Positions 29,401 through 41,190 of a DNA stretch of 64,000 nt are shown here, one piece after another. The stretch comes from Tubulanus polymorphus (Eukaryota; Nemertea; Palaeonemertea; Tubulaniformes; Tubulanidae). The notes beneath the pieces were generated by a model that saw nothing but the letters and a program-made list of their open reading frames with translations, did no database searches and was not told where the DNA came from. Position 1 is the stretch's first letter; the number at the start of each line of letters is the position of its first letter. Where the stretch lies: positions 21,559,277-21,623,276 of the forward strand of contig NC_134031.1 in NCBI RefSeq assembly GCF_964204645.1, written 5' to 3'. The position numbers and the translations under genes were made by a program.

Positions 29401-30000
29401 GTTTATCTTCAGATTTTATGAATTTAACTTTTGATGAAATACTTATTTTAGGATATTCAACATCAGTAATTATTTTTGTTATTTCTTTCATATTTTCTAA
29501 ATGTTTTATATTTTCTTCTAATGTTTTTCCTTTATGAAATTTAAACACGATAGCTGCTGGACCAATATCACTTTTAAATGCTTCGGTTATCTCTATATCT
29601 TTTTTATTATCTAATGAATTAATATAATTTCTTACATCTTCCATGTATGGTCTTTTATTGTTTAATTTATTTTTTATGCTTTTAATTGTCTTCTGTTTCT
29701 ATCATTATCTTTATCAAAATAATCTACACCTAAAATATCATTATTCTTATTTCTAATATGACTTTTAGATTTTAAATGTTCATTATAATATCTTTTATCA
29801 CTGAATGATTGATTACATGTATCACATTTGTATGTTTCTTTTTCATTCTTTAATTCATCTAATTTAGTTTCTAATATATCATCTTTATATTCTAATTTCA
29901 ATTTATTCTCTAAATGTGTTTTAGTTTTATTGTGTCTGTCTTTTTGGGATTTATCTATATTGATATTACATGTTGGACAGTAGTACTTATTTGCTTCCAT
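26452..30000 (-). pseudogene. Protein-primed DNA polymerase B, main part, with five stops and two frameshifts
   Basis: From the N-terminus: two C2H2-like fingers (YYCPTCNINI...H and YKCDTCNQSF...H), a long linker, exonuclease motif DFES, a cysteine/histidine cluster (CYYCEKIF...RDHDHLNGKFRG), HNLSGYDAHLF, polymerase motif A region (YIDANNLYG), motif B (NNAFYGKTCENIRNR) and motif C (YFDTDS). These are the marks of Polinton pPolB, which would replicate the element from a terminal protein. One frame from 29644 to 26993 is interrupted by stops at 28853 (TAA), 28373 (TAA), 28268 (TAG), 27749 (TAA) and 27269 (TGA, at a usually conserved Trp codon). Frameshifts lie near 29690 and 27025. A decayed gene. 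Confidence 0.9.
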
Positions 30001-30207
30001 TTTAATATCAAATTTTTTTTTTTAAATTGATTTTAGAAGTTCAATGATTTATATCATGCATTATTTCAATCACACTTTACTAACACTTTCAATGTTTAAA
30101 AATCTAACTCACACAAATATGAATATTGGAATAATGTTGTAAATATATACTTTTATATTGAATAATCTATCAATTCAAATGTTATTCATTTATATGTTTA
30201 TTTTAAG

Positions 30208-30617
30208 AGTAATAGGGGTAATGGGCTTTCAGGTTAAAGGTTGAATGGTTGAGTTCATTAAAAACAAATATTAAAAGTAATTTAAAACTATAATATATTT
30301 TCATAACCGTGTGTATTTCAGTTGAATAATAGAATAATTATTATTATTAAAATATATTTGATTATATGAATTTGTGTATTGTAAATAAATCAATTGGTCG
30401 CGGAGCGGAGCGGTAGCGAAGTGGAGCGACCAATTGATTTAATACAATATGCTTTTGAAATTTAAATTATTGATATCTTAGAATAAATATTTAGTTATAA
30501 TATAAAATGCACACGGTTATTAAAATATATTATAGTTTTAAATTACTTTTAATGTTTTGTTTTTTAATGAGCTCGACCGTTCGACCTTTGGCCTGAAAGC
30601 CCATTACCCCTATTACT
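30208..30617. repeat. Terminal palindrome of the Polinton-like element
   Basis: AGTAATAGGGGTAATGGGC at 30208 is matched inverted at the other end (to 30617). Arms of about 105 bp align through to AACCGTGT. A second, perfect 15-bp inverted repeat sits in the centre (30387-30401 with 30426-30440, loop rich in GAGCG). Left-arm differences are mostly C to T at CpG (for example TCG in the right copy, TTG in the left). Its outer edge is the junction with a non-LTR fragment. Confidence 0.85.
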
Positions 30618-30880
30618 AGCATTTGATAAGGTTCAACATCAGCCATTACTAAAGAGGCTATTAGGAAACAGTATCAATGATAGGTCGTTAAAATGGCTCA
30701 GCAGTTATATCTGAACGGAAACTTGTAACCGAAATCAACGGAACGCCTCATCTTGGAATGAGACGGTCTAACTAGTGGAGTCACGCAAGGTAGTATCCTA
30801 AGTCGTCTTCTGTTTAATGTCCTGACAAATGACATACAAAGTAATCCAAAATATACCAGACCGAGTAAATTTCCAAAACG
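30618..30880 (+). pseudogene. Non-LTR retrotransposon RT fragment A
   Basis: GCATTTGATAAGG onward encodes, with interruptions, AFDK..HQ and SLKWLSSY words of a non-LTR reverse transcriptase (the AFD of motif A). Near-identical fragments lie at 40919 and 45641, where the upstream GATTTCGACAAA is retained. The Polinton-like element therefore entered right at this point. Confidence 0.7.
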
Positions 30881-30915
30881 ACCTTAACACACTGTTCGAC
30901 CAAAAAACTTAATGT

Positions 30916-31226
30916 TCCGACAAAACCACGGGGACAAAACCAAAATTATGAATTGTCGCGGGTGACAAAACCAAATTATTGAATTGTCACGGGCGACAAA
31001 ACAAAAATAATGAATTGTCGCGGGCGATAAAACCAAAATAATGAATTGTCGCGGGCGATAAAACCACAATAATGAATTGTCGCGGGCGTTAAAACCAAAA
31101 TATTGAATTGTCGCGGCGATAAAACCAAAATAATGAATTGCCGCGGACGACAAAAACAAAATATTGAATTGTTGTGTGCGACAAAACCAGAAAAATGAAT
31201 TGTCGCGGGAGACAAAACCAAACTAG
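30916..31226. repeat. 31-bp minisatellite, block 1
   Basis: About ten diverged copies of GAATTGTCGCGGGCGATAAA followed by ACCAAAATAAT (31 bp). Open frames across it on the minus strand (WFYRPRQFIILVLSP repeats) follow from the repeat and are not genes. Confidence 0.92.
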
Positions 31227-31296
31227 GGGTCCAGGGACACCATGCTCACTTGGGAAGTGGTTTCAAATGCTCAACAATCTAACAATTTTAATACAT

Positions 31297-31905
31297 AACG
31301 CCCTCTAGTGACCATATACAAAAACCAATGACCTCGAAACCCACCACAATCATAGAACATGTGAGCAGCTATGATTTTGTAATTGATTGTGATAACAAAA
31401 TATGCCTCGTTACCAATTTAATATGTAAATACTAAGTTATTCTACTATTCAACGCCCCTGGTGACCATATGCAGAACCCAATGACCTTAAAACTCACCAC
31501 AATCGTAGTACATGTCATGAAATACAACTTTGCAATTGATCATAGTAACAAAATATGCCTAGGTACCAATCTAATAAGGAAATACTAAGCCATTCTACTA
31601 TTCAACGCCCCCTGGTGACTATATGGAATAACTAATGTCCTTAAAAACTCACCACAATCATAGACGATGTCATGAACTACAACTTTGCAATTGATCATGG
31701 TAACAAAATATGCCTTGGTACAAATATAATATAGCAATACTAAGTTATTGTATTATTCAACGCCCCCTGATGGCCACATACTGGCCACAACCAATGACCT
31801 TGAAACTCACCAAAACCATAGAACACGTTATGGGCTACAATTTTCCAATTGAATGTAGTAACACAATATGCTTAGGTATCAATTTAATGTGGAAAAACTT
31901 TTTCC
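31297..31905. repeat. Four tandem ~154-bp repeats with CTCF-core-like motif
   Basis: AACGCCC(C)CTRGTGAC starts at 31297, 31451, 31604 and 31759. Each unit goes on with CCATAT, CTCACCACAATC, ATTGATC and AACAAAATATGCCT words. The complement of the head (near GTCACYAGGGGGCGTT) resembles the core recognised by CTCF. No coding frame. Confidence 0.85.
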
Positions 31906-32485
31906 CACCTACGAATGAGTACTGATGACACCAAGATGGCCGCCAATTGCGTCATAATTGGCTGATCAAAAATACCTGTCCCAGGTATAAAACATACCTC
32001 TCTAAAGAATACCCATCAGCAATTGCAATGAGAAATGGCAAACCAGTAGGAAGCTACGTGACCTAGAATTCTGGCCAAAATTGACATTTTGGGCACTAAA
32101 AAGGTCATAGGACGGCCATCTTGAGTCAGATCGACCCAATTTTCTTATGCTGATGGGCCTTTGGTAGATTCAAATATAAACGAAAGATCAAGGTAATTGA
32201 TCAAAGCGTCTTCGAAATTTCCCACGAAAACTTCGAAAATGTTTAAAAAGTGCTGATTTTGGCAAACAACAATGGTTGCCAGTCGGCCATCTTGAATCTG
32301 ACAGGGCCAGCTTTTGGGCTGACGATGTGTCTAGGGTAGACACATGTATAAACCAAATATCAAGACATTCCCTTGAAGCGTCTTCAAAACTTCCCAAAAT
32401 AACTGGATTCCGTCTATGGACCGACGGACGGACGAAAAGTGAACGTAATAGCCCGCTGGGACTAAATCCCCAAGTGGACTGAAAA
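31906..32485. other. Dispersed-repeat DNA splitting the minisatellite
   Basis: No gene. Words such as GGCCATCTTGA occur twice (near 32112 and 32286), and the tail GACCGACGGACGGACGAAAAG is of a kind common at ends of invertebrate interspersed repeats. Together with the 154-bp repeats this is probably an insertion into the 31-bp minisatellite, which resumes afterwards. Confidence 0.5.
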
Positions 32486-33190
32486 AGAATTGTCGCGGGT
32501 GATAAAACCAAAATATTGAATTGTCGCGGGCGACAAAACCAAGCTAATGAATTGTCGCGGGCGATAAAACAAAAATATTGAATTGTCGCGGGCGATAAAA
32601 CCAAAATAATGAATTGTCTCGGGCGACAAAAACAAAATATTGAATTGTCACGTGCGACGAAACCAAAATAATGAATTGTCGCGGGCGATAAAACCAAAAT
32701 AATGAATTTTCGCGGGCGTCAAAACCGTAAAGAAGAATTGTGGCGGGCGACAAAACCAAACTAATGAATTGTCGCGGGCGACAAAACCAAAAAAAGAATT
32801 GTCGGGGTGACAAAACCAAAATAATGAATTTTAGCTGGAGATAAAACCAAAGTAATGAATTGTCGTGGGCGATAAAACAAAAATATTGAATTGTCGCGGG
32901 CGACAAAACCAAAATAATGAATTGTCGCGGGCGATAAAACCGTAATAATGAATTGTCACGGGCGATAAAACCAAAATAATGAATTTTCTCAGGCGACAAA
33001 ACCAAAATAATGAATTGTCGCTGGCGATAAAACCAAAGTATTGAATTGTCGCGGGCGACAAAACCAAATTAATGAATTGTCGCAAGCGATAAAACCAAAA
33101 TAATGAATTGTCGCGGGCGATAAAACCAAAATATTGAATTGTCGCGTGTGACAAAACCAAAATAATAAATTGTCGCGGGCGACAAGATCA
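32486..33190. repeat. 31-bp minisatellite, block 2
   Basis: About 22 further diverged copies of the 31-bp unit of block 1. Variation is mainly single substitutions and 1-2 base losses. Confidence 0.92.
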
Positions 33191-33288
33191 AAATCATTGT
33201 TTTCTCGCGTTATTTTAGTTTTGTCGTTTTGTCGTAATGTCGCCCTCATTTGCATATTCGTGTTTTTTATCTTACCAGCCACCATACT

Positions 33289-34122
33289 AAAGCTTTAAGG
33301 TCGCCTAAAACTCGATAAACACTTCAAGCGACACAGCGAACGATCTCCTTTCCCCCACAGCGAACGCTTACTCCGAATGTCAAGTGTGAGTCAGCATACG
33401 GATAGGAGTGTGTTATATACTTGTATTTAGTAAATACCTTGTGGATTTGACAATGATCGGTATGTACTGTAGGAAATATAGAGTATTGATGGTATTGATA
33501 TAGAGGCCCGCGGCCGAATAAAGTAATATATTTTTTTATTTTTATACCTCGTCGACATAACAGCTTTTCTCCGCTATATCTCTTCGGCGTGTTTAGTTTA
33601 GGCCTACGACTCCCCGGTACACTTATGATTTATCTTAGTAAATATACGGTTAATTTGGTAAAGAAAAATAGGTATTGCTAAACTAACTGCTTGACGCCCG
33701 CAGCCAAATCACTGGTAGTAATAAATTAATTTGTACTCGATTTGATTCTCATGATGAGGAGAAACTCGCAGCTGATCCCCGGAACGACGATGTAGTAACA
33801 CACGTCGATTCGTCGATGTTTACGGCTCGACAGTGCTTTTAAAATCTAAAGTAGTAAATTTCCAGTGTATCGGTAATATGATTTGATGAGGAAAATGGGC
33901 TATTGTTAAAATCACTGTTTGAAGACCGCGACTGAATTTGAAGTCTGCGGCAATAAATTAGTTCATTTATACTTGAATTGATAATCGAAGTGACAGTCGG
34001 CCTGCGGGTTGATTTCGGGATGACGACTCGAAAAACATGTCGTTCCATTGAATGGGGCTAAATTTTCGATGTTTACGGCCCGACAGCGATTTTGTAACTA
34101 TGATTCGTGAAAAAACACGCGG
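33289..34122. repeat. Segmental repeat, copy 1 (matches 47217-48060)
   Basis: From TTAAGGTCGCCTAAAACTCG to AAAAACACGCGG the sequence matches 47217-48060 at high identity in direct orientation. Its continuation is displaced by the 6.6-kb transposon and resumes at 40721. No coding frame is supported. Confidence 0.9.
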
Positions 34123-34725
34123 AACGCAGTCTCAAATGTTTTGTGACTTTCTCAAAATGTATCAAAAATTTAAGTAATTTTTAGTTCATAAGTCTTCAAA
34201 TATTCATAAATGAACAGTTAAAAATTGTTGAAACATGTCGACTCAGCCGTAAAATCACCCATTCACAGTCCCGAATGTGGGATAATGTCGGGCTTTAGAG
34301 AACATAATGCCCCCGAGGTCTTCACATTTACAAAAAAAGATTATGTAAGCGTGTCGCGCGTTACACCGGATAGGCACACAATAGAAATATGAGCCGCACG
34401 TTCATTTGATCATCACCAATTAAGAGGACCGCTATTGTGAAAATTGACTGCGGGAGGAATATTCCTCCCAAAGTCAATCGATGGAAACTTGACCAAGGGG
34501 TCTGATATTCAAACAATTGACTTTGGGAGGAATATTCCTCCCAAGGTCAAACGAAGAGAATTTGACCTTCAGTTCTGATATTCAAAGTATCGACTTCGGG
34601 AGGAATATTCCTCCGACTGTCAAACGAAGAAAAATGGACCTAGGTCTGATATTCGAAATATTGACTTTGGGATGAATATTCGTCCAAACCTCTAACGCTA
34701 AAAACCTGAGCTTTTAGAATGATAG
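34123..34725 (+). repeat. Left inverted repeat of the 6.6-kb transposon, with palindromic subrepeats
   Basis: Matches 40072-40720 inverted. It holds four units spaced 72-74 bp (from 34444, 34516, 34590 and 34658), each centred on a palindrome of the type TTTGGGAGGAATATTCCTCC, flanked by TTGAC/GTCAA and followed by TCTGATATTC. Confidence 0.9.
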
Positions 34726-35702
34726 GTCTACATAAATTATATTGATGTAATTGTTTTTAATAAATAGTATACTATAGCGACGAAACCAGACATATTTAGG
34801 CAATTTGATTGTTAATATACACTGTATTTGAGGGTCTGCGACAAATAATTTTAGAAAGTTAAATAGCTGTAGTTCAGGTTCTAATAATGAGCCTAATATA
34901 GTCTTCACATCGCAATCAGTTGTTAGAATGCATCTTCCTTTTTCTTGTTTTGATCTGAGACGACTAGTTAAATTTTTTTCTTGATTGATTCACGCTGGGA
35001 GGTCTACATCAAATTATATTGTTGATCAAATCAATTATGTTTCAACTGCGAATTCACATTTGATATTGATATTAATAATCAATATTACTCGTCATTATAT
35101 AGCGCACTGCTGCAAATTGTAACCAGTGTGCTTTTCACGGGTATAAAATTAACACAAGTTGAAGAAATCGAATTTGAAATACGAGGATTATAAAAAATAA
35201 GTTGAAGGTAGGGCGGAGAGATCTGACGAAAAGAAACAACAAACGATATGGGCGCCAAATTGACCCATGCCTAATTGCCCGACCAAATAGTCCGACCTGA
35301 CCTGAGTCAATTTAAGCCGAGTCAAATTAGAGCGTGTTAATTTAAACTGGTTCTGGAAGTCAGTCACTTCGCTTTGCTTAAGTATGGACTCGTTTTAGAG
35401 TCTCTTCAAGCATTGTTTAGTATCGAATGAATGGGTTTGCATTTGAATGTGAAATAAATTTGAACATGAAAATCAGCGCGCTCTTTGGTAAGCCATGAAA
35501 ACAATTAAAGTCGGACCCTGATTCGAGCCAATTTTTTTGCAAATTAGCCATTGTCCTAGTTTTAACTTCTGATTTGTACCCTGTATAGGCCGGTTAATAT
35601 TTCTGTTTGTACTCTTTCATACAAATTCGACAGATATCAAATGGCATCTTTGATTACAGACACTGTTGACCGGTACACACCAATATGTCCATCCATCCGA
35701 CA

Positions 35703-35740
35703 TACGAGCAATCATCTCATTAATGAGATAATTGCTCGTA
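35703..35740. repeat. 38-bp near-perfect palindrome
   Basis: TACGAGCAAT, ATCTCAT and their complements around a TA centre, with one unpaired base per arm. It lies inside the 6.6-kb transposon. No function apparent. Confidence 0.85.
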
Positions 35741-38700
35741 GATCCGACAGCTACGTTTTACAACTAAGAGTGCATAAAATCAGATTCCTAATGATATTAC
35801 ATGTATTACTATTAAGAATAAGCTATTAATATATGAATAAATTCAAAAAGAATTTAGAAAATATCCTGCTTTGAATGGCTTTTAATTAAATATTGGAAAG
35901 GGCGATTTTGAAGGGGGAATTTTATCTGCGGTGTCACTGCTAATCGAGTAATCAAGAAGCACAAACTCCCTAAGGTGATAAAGTGTTTTAAGCAGATTCT
36001 TTTCCGATTGTGATCCCAATATATGAATTGCACATGGAACTATTATGTATAAACACCTCTCACAATTTACGTAACGACTGAGTGGCGTCCTTTTGCACAA
36101 GCTATATTACACCATGATGAAAAGCCTTTTATAGTTTAGAGTTGGATTTCTCGATGTATAAATGCAAGGAGGGTCAGAAGCTTTATGCTCAATAACATTA
36201 GGTTCCTATAAATGTTTGCTATGGATTTCAAAATAAAAGAAAATGTACGTTTAAATGAGATATCTGTTTCATTACTCGTGATATATCGAGGAATCTCTGC
36301 AATAAAATTTGACGATTTCAAAATTATTACAAAATGAGCAAACTTTGTGATATCTGCTAACAGTATAAATTCAAGCGTACATGCGGATTTGAGTGATATG
36401 TAATAAATATCGTAGCGAATAATCAAAGTGAGAAAAGTATCTACCGTAGCTAGAGATGATAATGAGTCCCATATCCAGAATATCTGAACCAAAATATCTC
36501 CCTAAAAAACCTTCAACCATTCAAAAAAACATAGGAATATGGTTGTAGGTAAAAATCTCCCTGGTAAAAATCCCCTAGGTAAATATCCCCTGTGTAAAAA
36601 CCCAAAATATTCAAAGTAGGTAAAACACCCCACTCGGTGATTTTCAAAGACATTTCAAAGCAAAATGTTTCTCCAATTTTATTAATTTGCTATGAGACTG
36701 AAATATGTTAGAACTGTGCATTGAAATCTTTCGTTGCGATAAATCCTTAAGTAAAACTCTTAGCATAAAATAAATTGTTAGAATTGATAAGAATAATACA
36801 TTTTTATTTGTAATATCTAAAGATTCGAACAGGAGTATTTTTGAACTGCGGACTCTTGTTAACTGTGGTATATTTCAGATGTGCGATGCCAAAAATTATT
36901 AGAAATAATGTTCTTTTGATTTGAAATATTTTAGATTCAAGCTAGTGTAATATATTTGAAATGTGCGATGAACCCTTTCATTAAGCTGTGCGATCACTTC
37001 ATTTACCAATTTAGTAGTAATGAACAATGTTAATTTTGTAGTTTGTTTTAATTCAAATAGTATATACTATAGTTTGTATACTCATGATATCATTATGGTG
37101 TTTCACAGTAAAATATGAATAAATTGGATATATGTAACAATAATATGAATTAATTGACCTTAAGATTGTATCTACAATCCATTCAAAAGGAGGGGGATTT
37201 CTACCTACACTAAAGAATCGGGGATTTTTACCGAGAGGATTTTAACCTAGGGGATTGTTACCTAGGGTATTTTTTACCCAGATGATTTTTGCCGCTAACC
37301 ATAGATGTAGTTTGTAATTTTGAATAATGGTCTTGGAAATGCACTAATTATGAACAATTTACTTTGTTTTGTTGAATTAACTACGTAATCAATTCACTAT
37401 AGAACTATGGTGGATCCTAACAATGAGTCTGGCCTGCTATTCCAAATTCTTTCCGAAAATTATATTGCTAAGATATTCCTAGTCTTCTTCATTTAGCATG
37501 AACTCTAGATGTTGGGCCTGGATGTATTTCGGATTTATTAAATGGTATCATGGGCGTGGAATGTTTGGGCGGAGGTATTATGCTCCAGTTTCACGCGTAA
37601 AACAAAAAAATATATATATCCATACATAGGTCATTGCATTATAGAAATTAAACTGTTGACAAGTTGTAATAAATCTCTATAGATGAAACAATTTTAAAGA
37701 AAATGCATTATATATGTTTGTAGTTTCTATTCAACTACTATTGACTGTGCGCCTCGGGCTCAATCAACTCGTCATCTCCATGATTTCTATCACACATCAT
37801 CAGCTGCCATTGAAATATTTGATTTGGCAGTCCTATCAAAAGTAGCGTAAATTGATACATGCGAATAATTGATGTTTCCAAAGGGTTTTTGTTACTGGCT
37901 CGTTTACATGGGAATGGTCGAAATTCCCCGTTCAGATTCCCCCGAGAAATCTCATTGAAGAGGTTATGATTTGCTGCTGTTGGCCTGTTTTTTCGTTTGT
38001 ATTGCAAAATTTAGTCCAAACTAACTGGAATCGTTTTAAATTGATTTCTGTGAAAATTTTCAATTTTTCCCCACATGTGTCAACAAGTGCCTTTCAAATC
38101 AGGATAGATTCCGATTGCGAAATAATGATTGTAGCAATTTTTTTAGTATTATTTATCTATGGTTTGATACATCAAGATTTCAGTAAAAAGGACAACTTTA
38201 TCGTTTATGTTAGCGAAGCTTGGTATACAAGCAGGCTGACAATAACAAGCCACTGAATTTTATGGGGTTAGTCTTTGTATAGCTCTTTATCTATAGAAAG
38301 TCAGTGATTAAGCCCTAAGTAAATATTGCTCAATTAAAGAGAATTCATTATGACAATGTACAAGCGATGACAGGCCTATGAGGCACCCGTAAATCAAAAA
38401 AATATTTCGCTGTGCGATGCGAAAATTATTGAAAATAATAAAACTTTTAATTTGAAATTGCTTAAATCAAAGCTAGTGTAATATATTTGAACGTCCTAGC
38501 GATATATTTGTCCTGTGCGATAACTTTTAGTATTAATTTAGTATTAATGAAGTATATTAATCTTTGGGTGAACGGAAAAAATGGCCTAGGGAAAAATTGG
38601 GAAAAATTGCCGCTAAATAAATATTAGAATTTGCTCCTTTTGTAATAACTTTGAATTGTCAAATTCAACTGGACATTGGTGTATGCTGAATATCACGAAC

Positions 38701-38897
38701 AACGAAACATTTATCCTTAAAAACGTTGATTTTCTTTTTCATCTTTCTTTATTTCAATAATAATCAATCGATTTTTAAGTCGAATTTATTACCAGGATAG
38801 CGACTTAATGTGTATGTGCTTATAAGTCAACTAGTTTCCGAACCCATGGTATGTCAATCAAGACAGATCTTCGTCTAGAAAAAGTAGGATGCATTCT

Positions 38898-38940
38898 ATC
38901 ATGGACTCTAAAACGATTGATTCGTTTTAGAGTCCATGAT
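38898..38940. repeat. 19-bp inverted repeat with 5-nt loop
   Basis: ATCATGGACTCTAAAACGA pairs with TCGTTTTAGAGTCCATGAT across TTGAT. A related word (GGACTCGTTTTAGAGTC) occurs near 35387, also in the same transposon. Confidence 0.85.
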
Positions 38941-40071
38941 TCTATCCACTAATTTCAATGTAAGGACTATATAAGGCTACATGAATCAATACGAAAGTAT
39001 GTATACCGCAGGTCACTTAATCTTAAGCTTGATTGTGAGAGTTGTTTAAACACAATGGTCACATGAGTAATTATTGGTTGTGCGACAATGGGAGAAATCT
39101 GCCTTAGACATCTCATCCCGATATCCGGAGTCCTGGGCTTAGTAACTTATGTTTAGAATAAATTTTATCCGATATTTTTATAACAATGTTTTTCTCTCTC
39201 TCTCTCTCTCTCCGTAAATTCCGGACGTTTTCTGGGTGCTAACGTTCAGTGGCCAGTAGGCTGGATTGTGTTTTCTCTTATTTCATAAATCACAATGCAT
39301 ATAAACTAAAACTGAACTGAATTGAAACTGAGTTCGGTTAGCAGTATAAACCTCCTAACTTTCGGAATTATTTATAAAAGAGTGAAACATCAACCCTTAA
39401 AGAATACACTTGTATAAATGAGAAAATGCACACTAGGACAATGGCTAATTTGCGACCTTAAAATGAAAGAAAGACTCGAATTTCTTTTATCACACTCGTC
39501 ACGCGAATCTCCTAATTACTCTAATAATGAGAGAAAACTTCAGACGAATTAAATGTATCAGCTTTATAATTGAATGATGATTATGTACGCGTAACTTCAA
39601 TGATTTGTATCGATCTGTAAATGAAATTTCCATTTAAAGAATGCATTTATCAAATTACGTCCATTGAAAATGAAATTAGCTAAACTCGAGCCATATTACT
39701 ATTTAGATTTATCGCAGTTGTCTTGTGAAAATTTATAACCAATCTTTATATAGTCCCCTGTAAAATCTAAACTCAATTTCTATATTTTACACGTGATTTA
39801 ATTACGATTTCTCAACTTCGTATTTATTCTATAATGAGAAGCGCACTGATTAAATCTGATTTCAACAGATTGTCGAAAAAGTTACAGCAATTTACTGTTA
39901 GAGAAAGAAAATACTAAATCTATTAAGTTTTCTAAAATTATATGTAAGTGTCATACCATCTCATGCTCTAGGATATTGTGTATCGTAACATTTGAAATTC
40001 CTAAATCTACCTGGCTTCATTAGGTACTGTTTTTTAAAAAGAAAAACAAATAACACCCAACGCACCAATAC

Positions 40072-40720
40072 CTATAATTCTAAAAGTTCAGGTTATAACG
40101 TTTAGAATATTCCTCCCTAAGTCAATACTTTGAATATAAGACCAGAAGGTAAAATTCTCTTCGTTGGACTTTTGAGGGAATCGTTTGAATATCGGACCTC
40201 TTGGTCGAGTTTCCATCGATTGACATTGGGAGGAATGTTCCTCCCGAAGTCGATACTTTCAATATCAGAACTGAAGGTCAAATTCTCGTCGTTTGACCTT
40301 GGGAGGAATATTCCTCCCAAAGTCAATTGTTTGAATATCAGACCCCTTGGTCAAGTTTCCATCGATTGACTTTGGGAGGAATATTCCTCCCGCAGTCAAT
40401 TTTCACAATAGCGGTCCTCTTAATTGGTGATGATCAAATGAACGTGCGGCTCATATTTCTATTGTGTGCCTAGCCGGTGTAACGCGCGACACGCTTACAT
40501 AATCTTTTCTGTAAATGTGAACACCTCGGGGGCATTATGTTCTCTAAAGCCCGACATTATCCCACATTCGGGACTGTGAATGGGTTGATTTTACGGCTGA
40601 GTCGACATTTTTCAACAATTTTTAGCTGTTCATTTATGAATATTTGAAGACTTATGAGCTAAAAATTACTTAAATTTTTGATACATTTTGAGAAAGTCAC
40701 AAAACATTTGAGACTGCGTT
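40072..40720 (-). repeat. Right inverted repeat of the 6.6-kb transposon
   Basis: Inverted match of the left repeat with about the same number of GGAGGAATATTCCTCC palindromes (near 40110, 40230, 40305 and 40375), slightly longer because of small indels. Confidence 0.9.
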
Positions 40721-40724
40721 GCGG

Positions 40725-41190
40725 GCTATTTGTAGATCTCAGTGAGCTGAACGATATTATATGGATTGTATATGAAACAGCGGTAAGGTAACAACGCATA
40801 TGTTCTTTTGGTAAAAATAGTGTGGAAGAAAATAATAATAATAAATATAGCTGCAACGCAGCGATACCGGGTTTTCTGCACAGTCTTAGAATCCAGTTCA
40901 ACGGTAGATTTCGACAAAGCATTTGATAAGGCACAACATCAGGCATTACTAACCAGGCTATTAGGAAACATCATTAATGATAGGTCACTCAAATGGCTCA
41001 GCAGTTATCTCTGAACGAAAACTTGTAGCCGAAATCAACGGTACGCCTCATCTTGGAATAAGTCAGTCTAACTAGTGGAGTCACGCAAGGTAGTATCCTA
41101 AGTTGTTTTCTGTTTAATGTCCTGACAAATGACATACACAGTAATCCAACATATACCAGACCGAGTAAATTTCCAAATCGAACTTAACGC
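40725..41190 (+). pseudogene. Repeat family with non-LTR RT fragment B
   Basis: CTATTTGTAGATCTCAGTGA resumes the segmental repeat interrupted at 34122. After AATATAGCTGCAACGCAGCG comes a fragment coding DFDKAFDKAQHQALL and SLKWLSSYL, an RT motif A region, ending in stops and shifts. The nearest relatives are 30618-30880 and 45600-45905. Dead fragment. Confidence 0.7.

Larger units (their letters stand above)
14941..30617. mobile_element. Polinton/Maverick-like DNA element, left end missing
   Basis: An AT-rich block that contrasts with its flanks. It encodes a retrovirus-type integrase with chromodomain, a packaging-type ATPase, a protein-primed family B DNA polymerase, and a set of small virion-type proteins; integrase plus pPolB plus ATPase defines Polintons. 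Plus-strand genes (left) converge on a long minus-strand array. The right end is placed at 30617, where sequence becomes a non-LTR retrotransposon fragment; the terminal bases there, read inward, are AGTAATAGGGG, agreeing with the AG start usual for Polintons. The left end is lost in the gap. About 15.7 kb remain, including a 2.68-kb later insertion. Many genes are broken. No adenovirus-type cysteine protease was recognised. Confidence 0.88.
34123..40720. mobile_element. 6.6-kb transposon with ~600-650-bp inverted repeats, no transposase seen
   Basis: Ends AACGCAGTCTCAAATG and its complement. The flanks GCGG (34119-34122 and 40721-40724) form a 4-bp target duplication; the paralogous unoccupied site at 48057-48060 has a single GCGG. 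The interior (about 5.3 kb, AT-rich) has no frame above about 120 codons with recognisable motifs, so it looks non-autonomous. Internal repeats: a TGCGATGC..AAAATTATT segment near 36886 and 38410, and inverted GGTAAAAATCCCC-type repeats near 36540-36600 and 37190-37290. Four-base duplications occur in several superfamilies (Sola, Ginger, Academ), so I leave it unclassified. Confidence 0.85.

Noticed and set aside
30916-33190. CRISPR-like array
   Set aside because: The repeats are directly adjacent without unique spacers; this is an animal minisatellite.
30884-33285. Minus-strand frames rich in RPRQF and ILVLSP repeats
   Set aside because: By-products of the 31-bp minisatellite.
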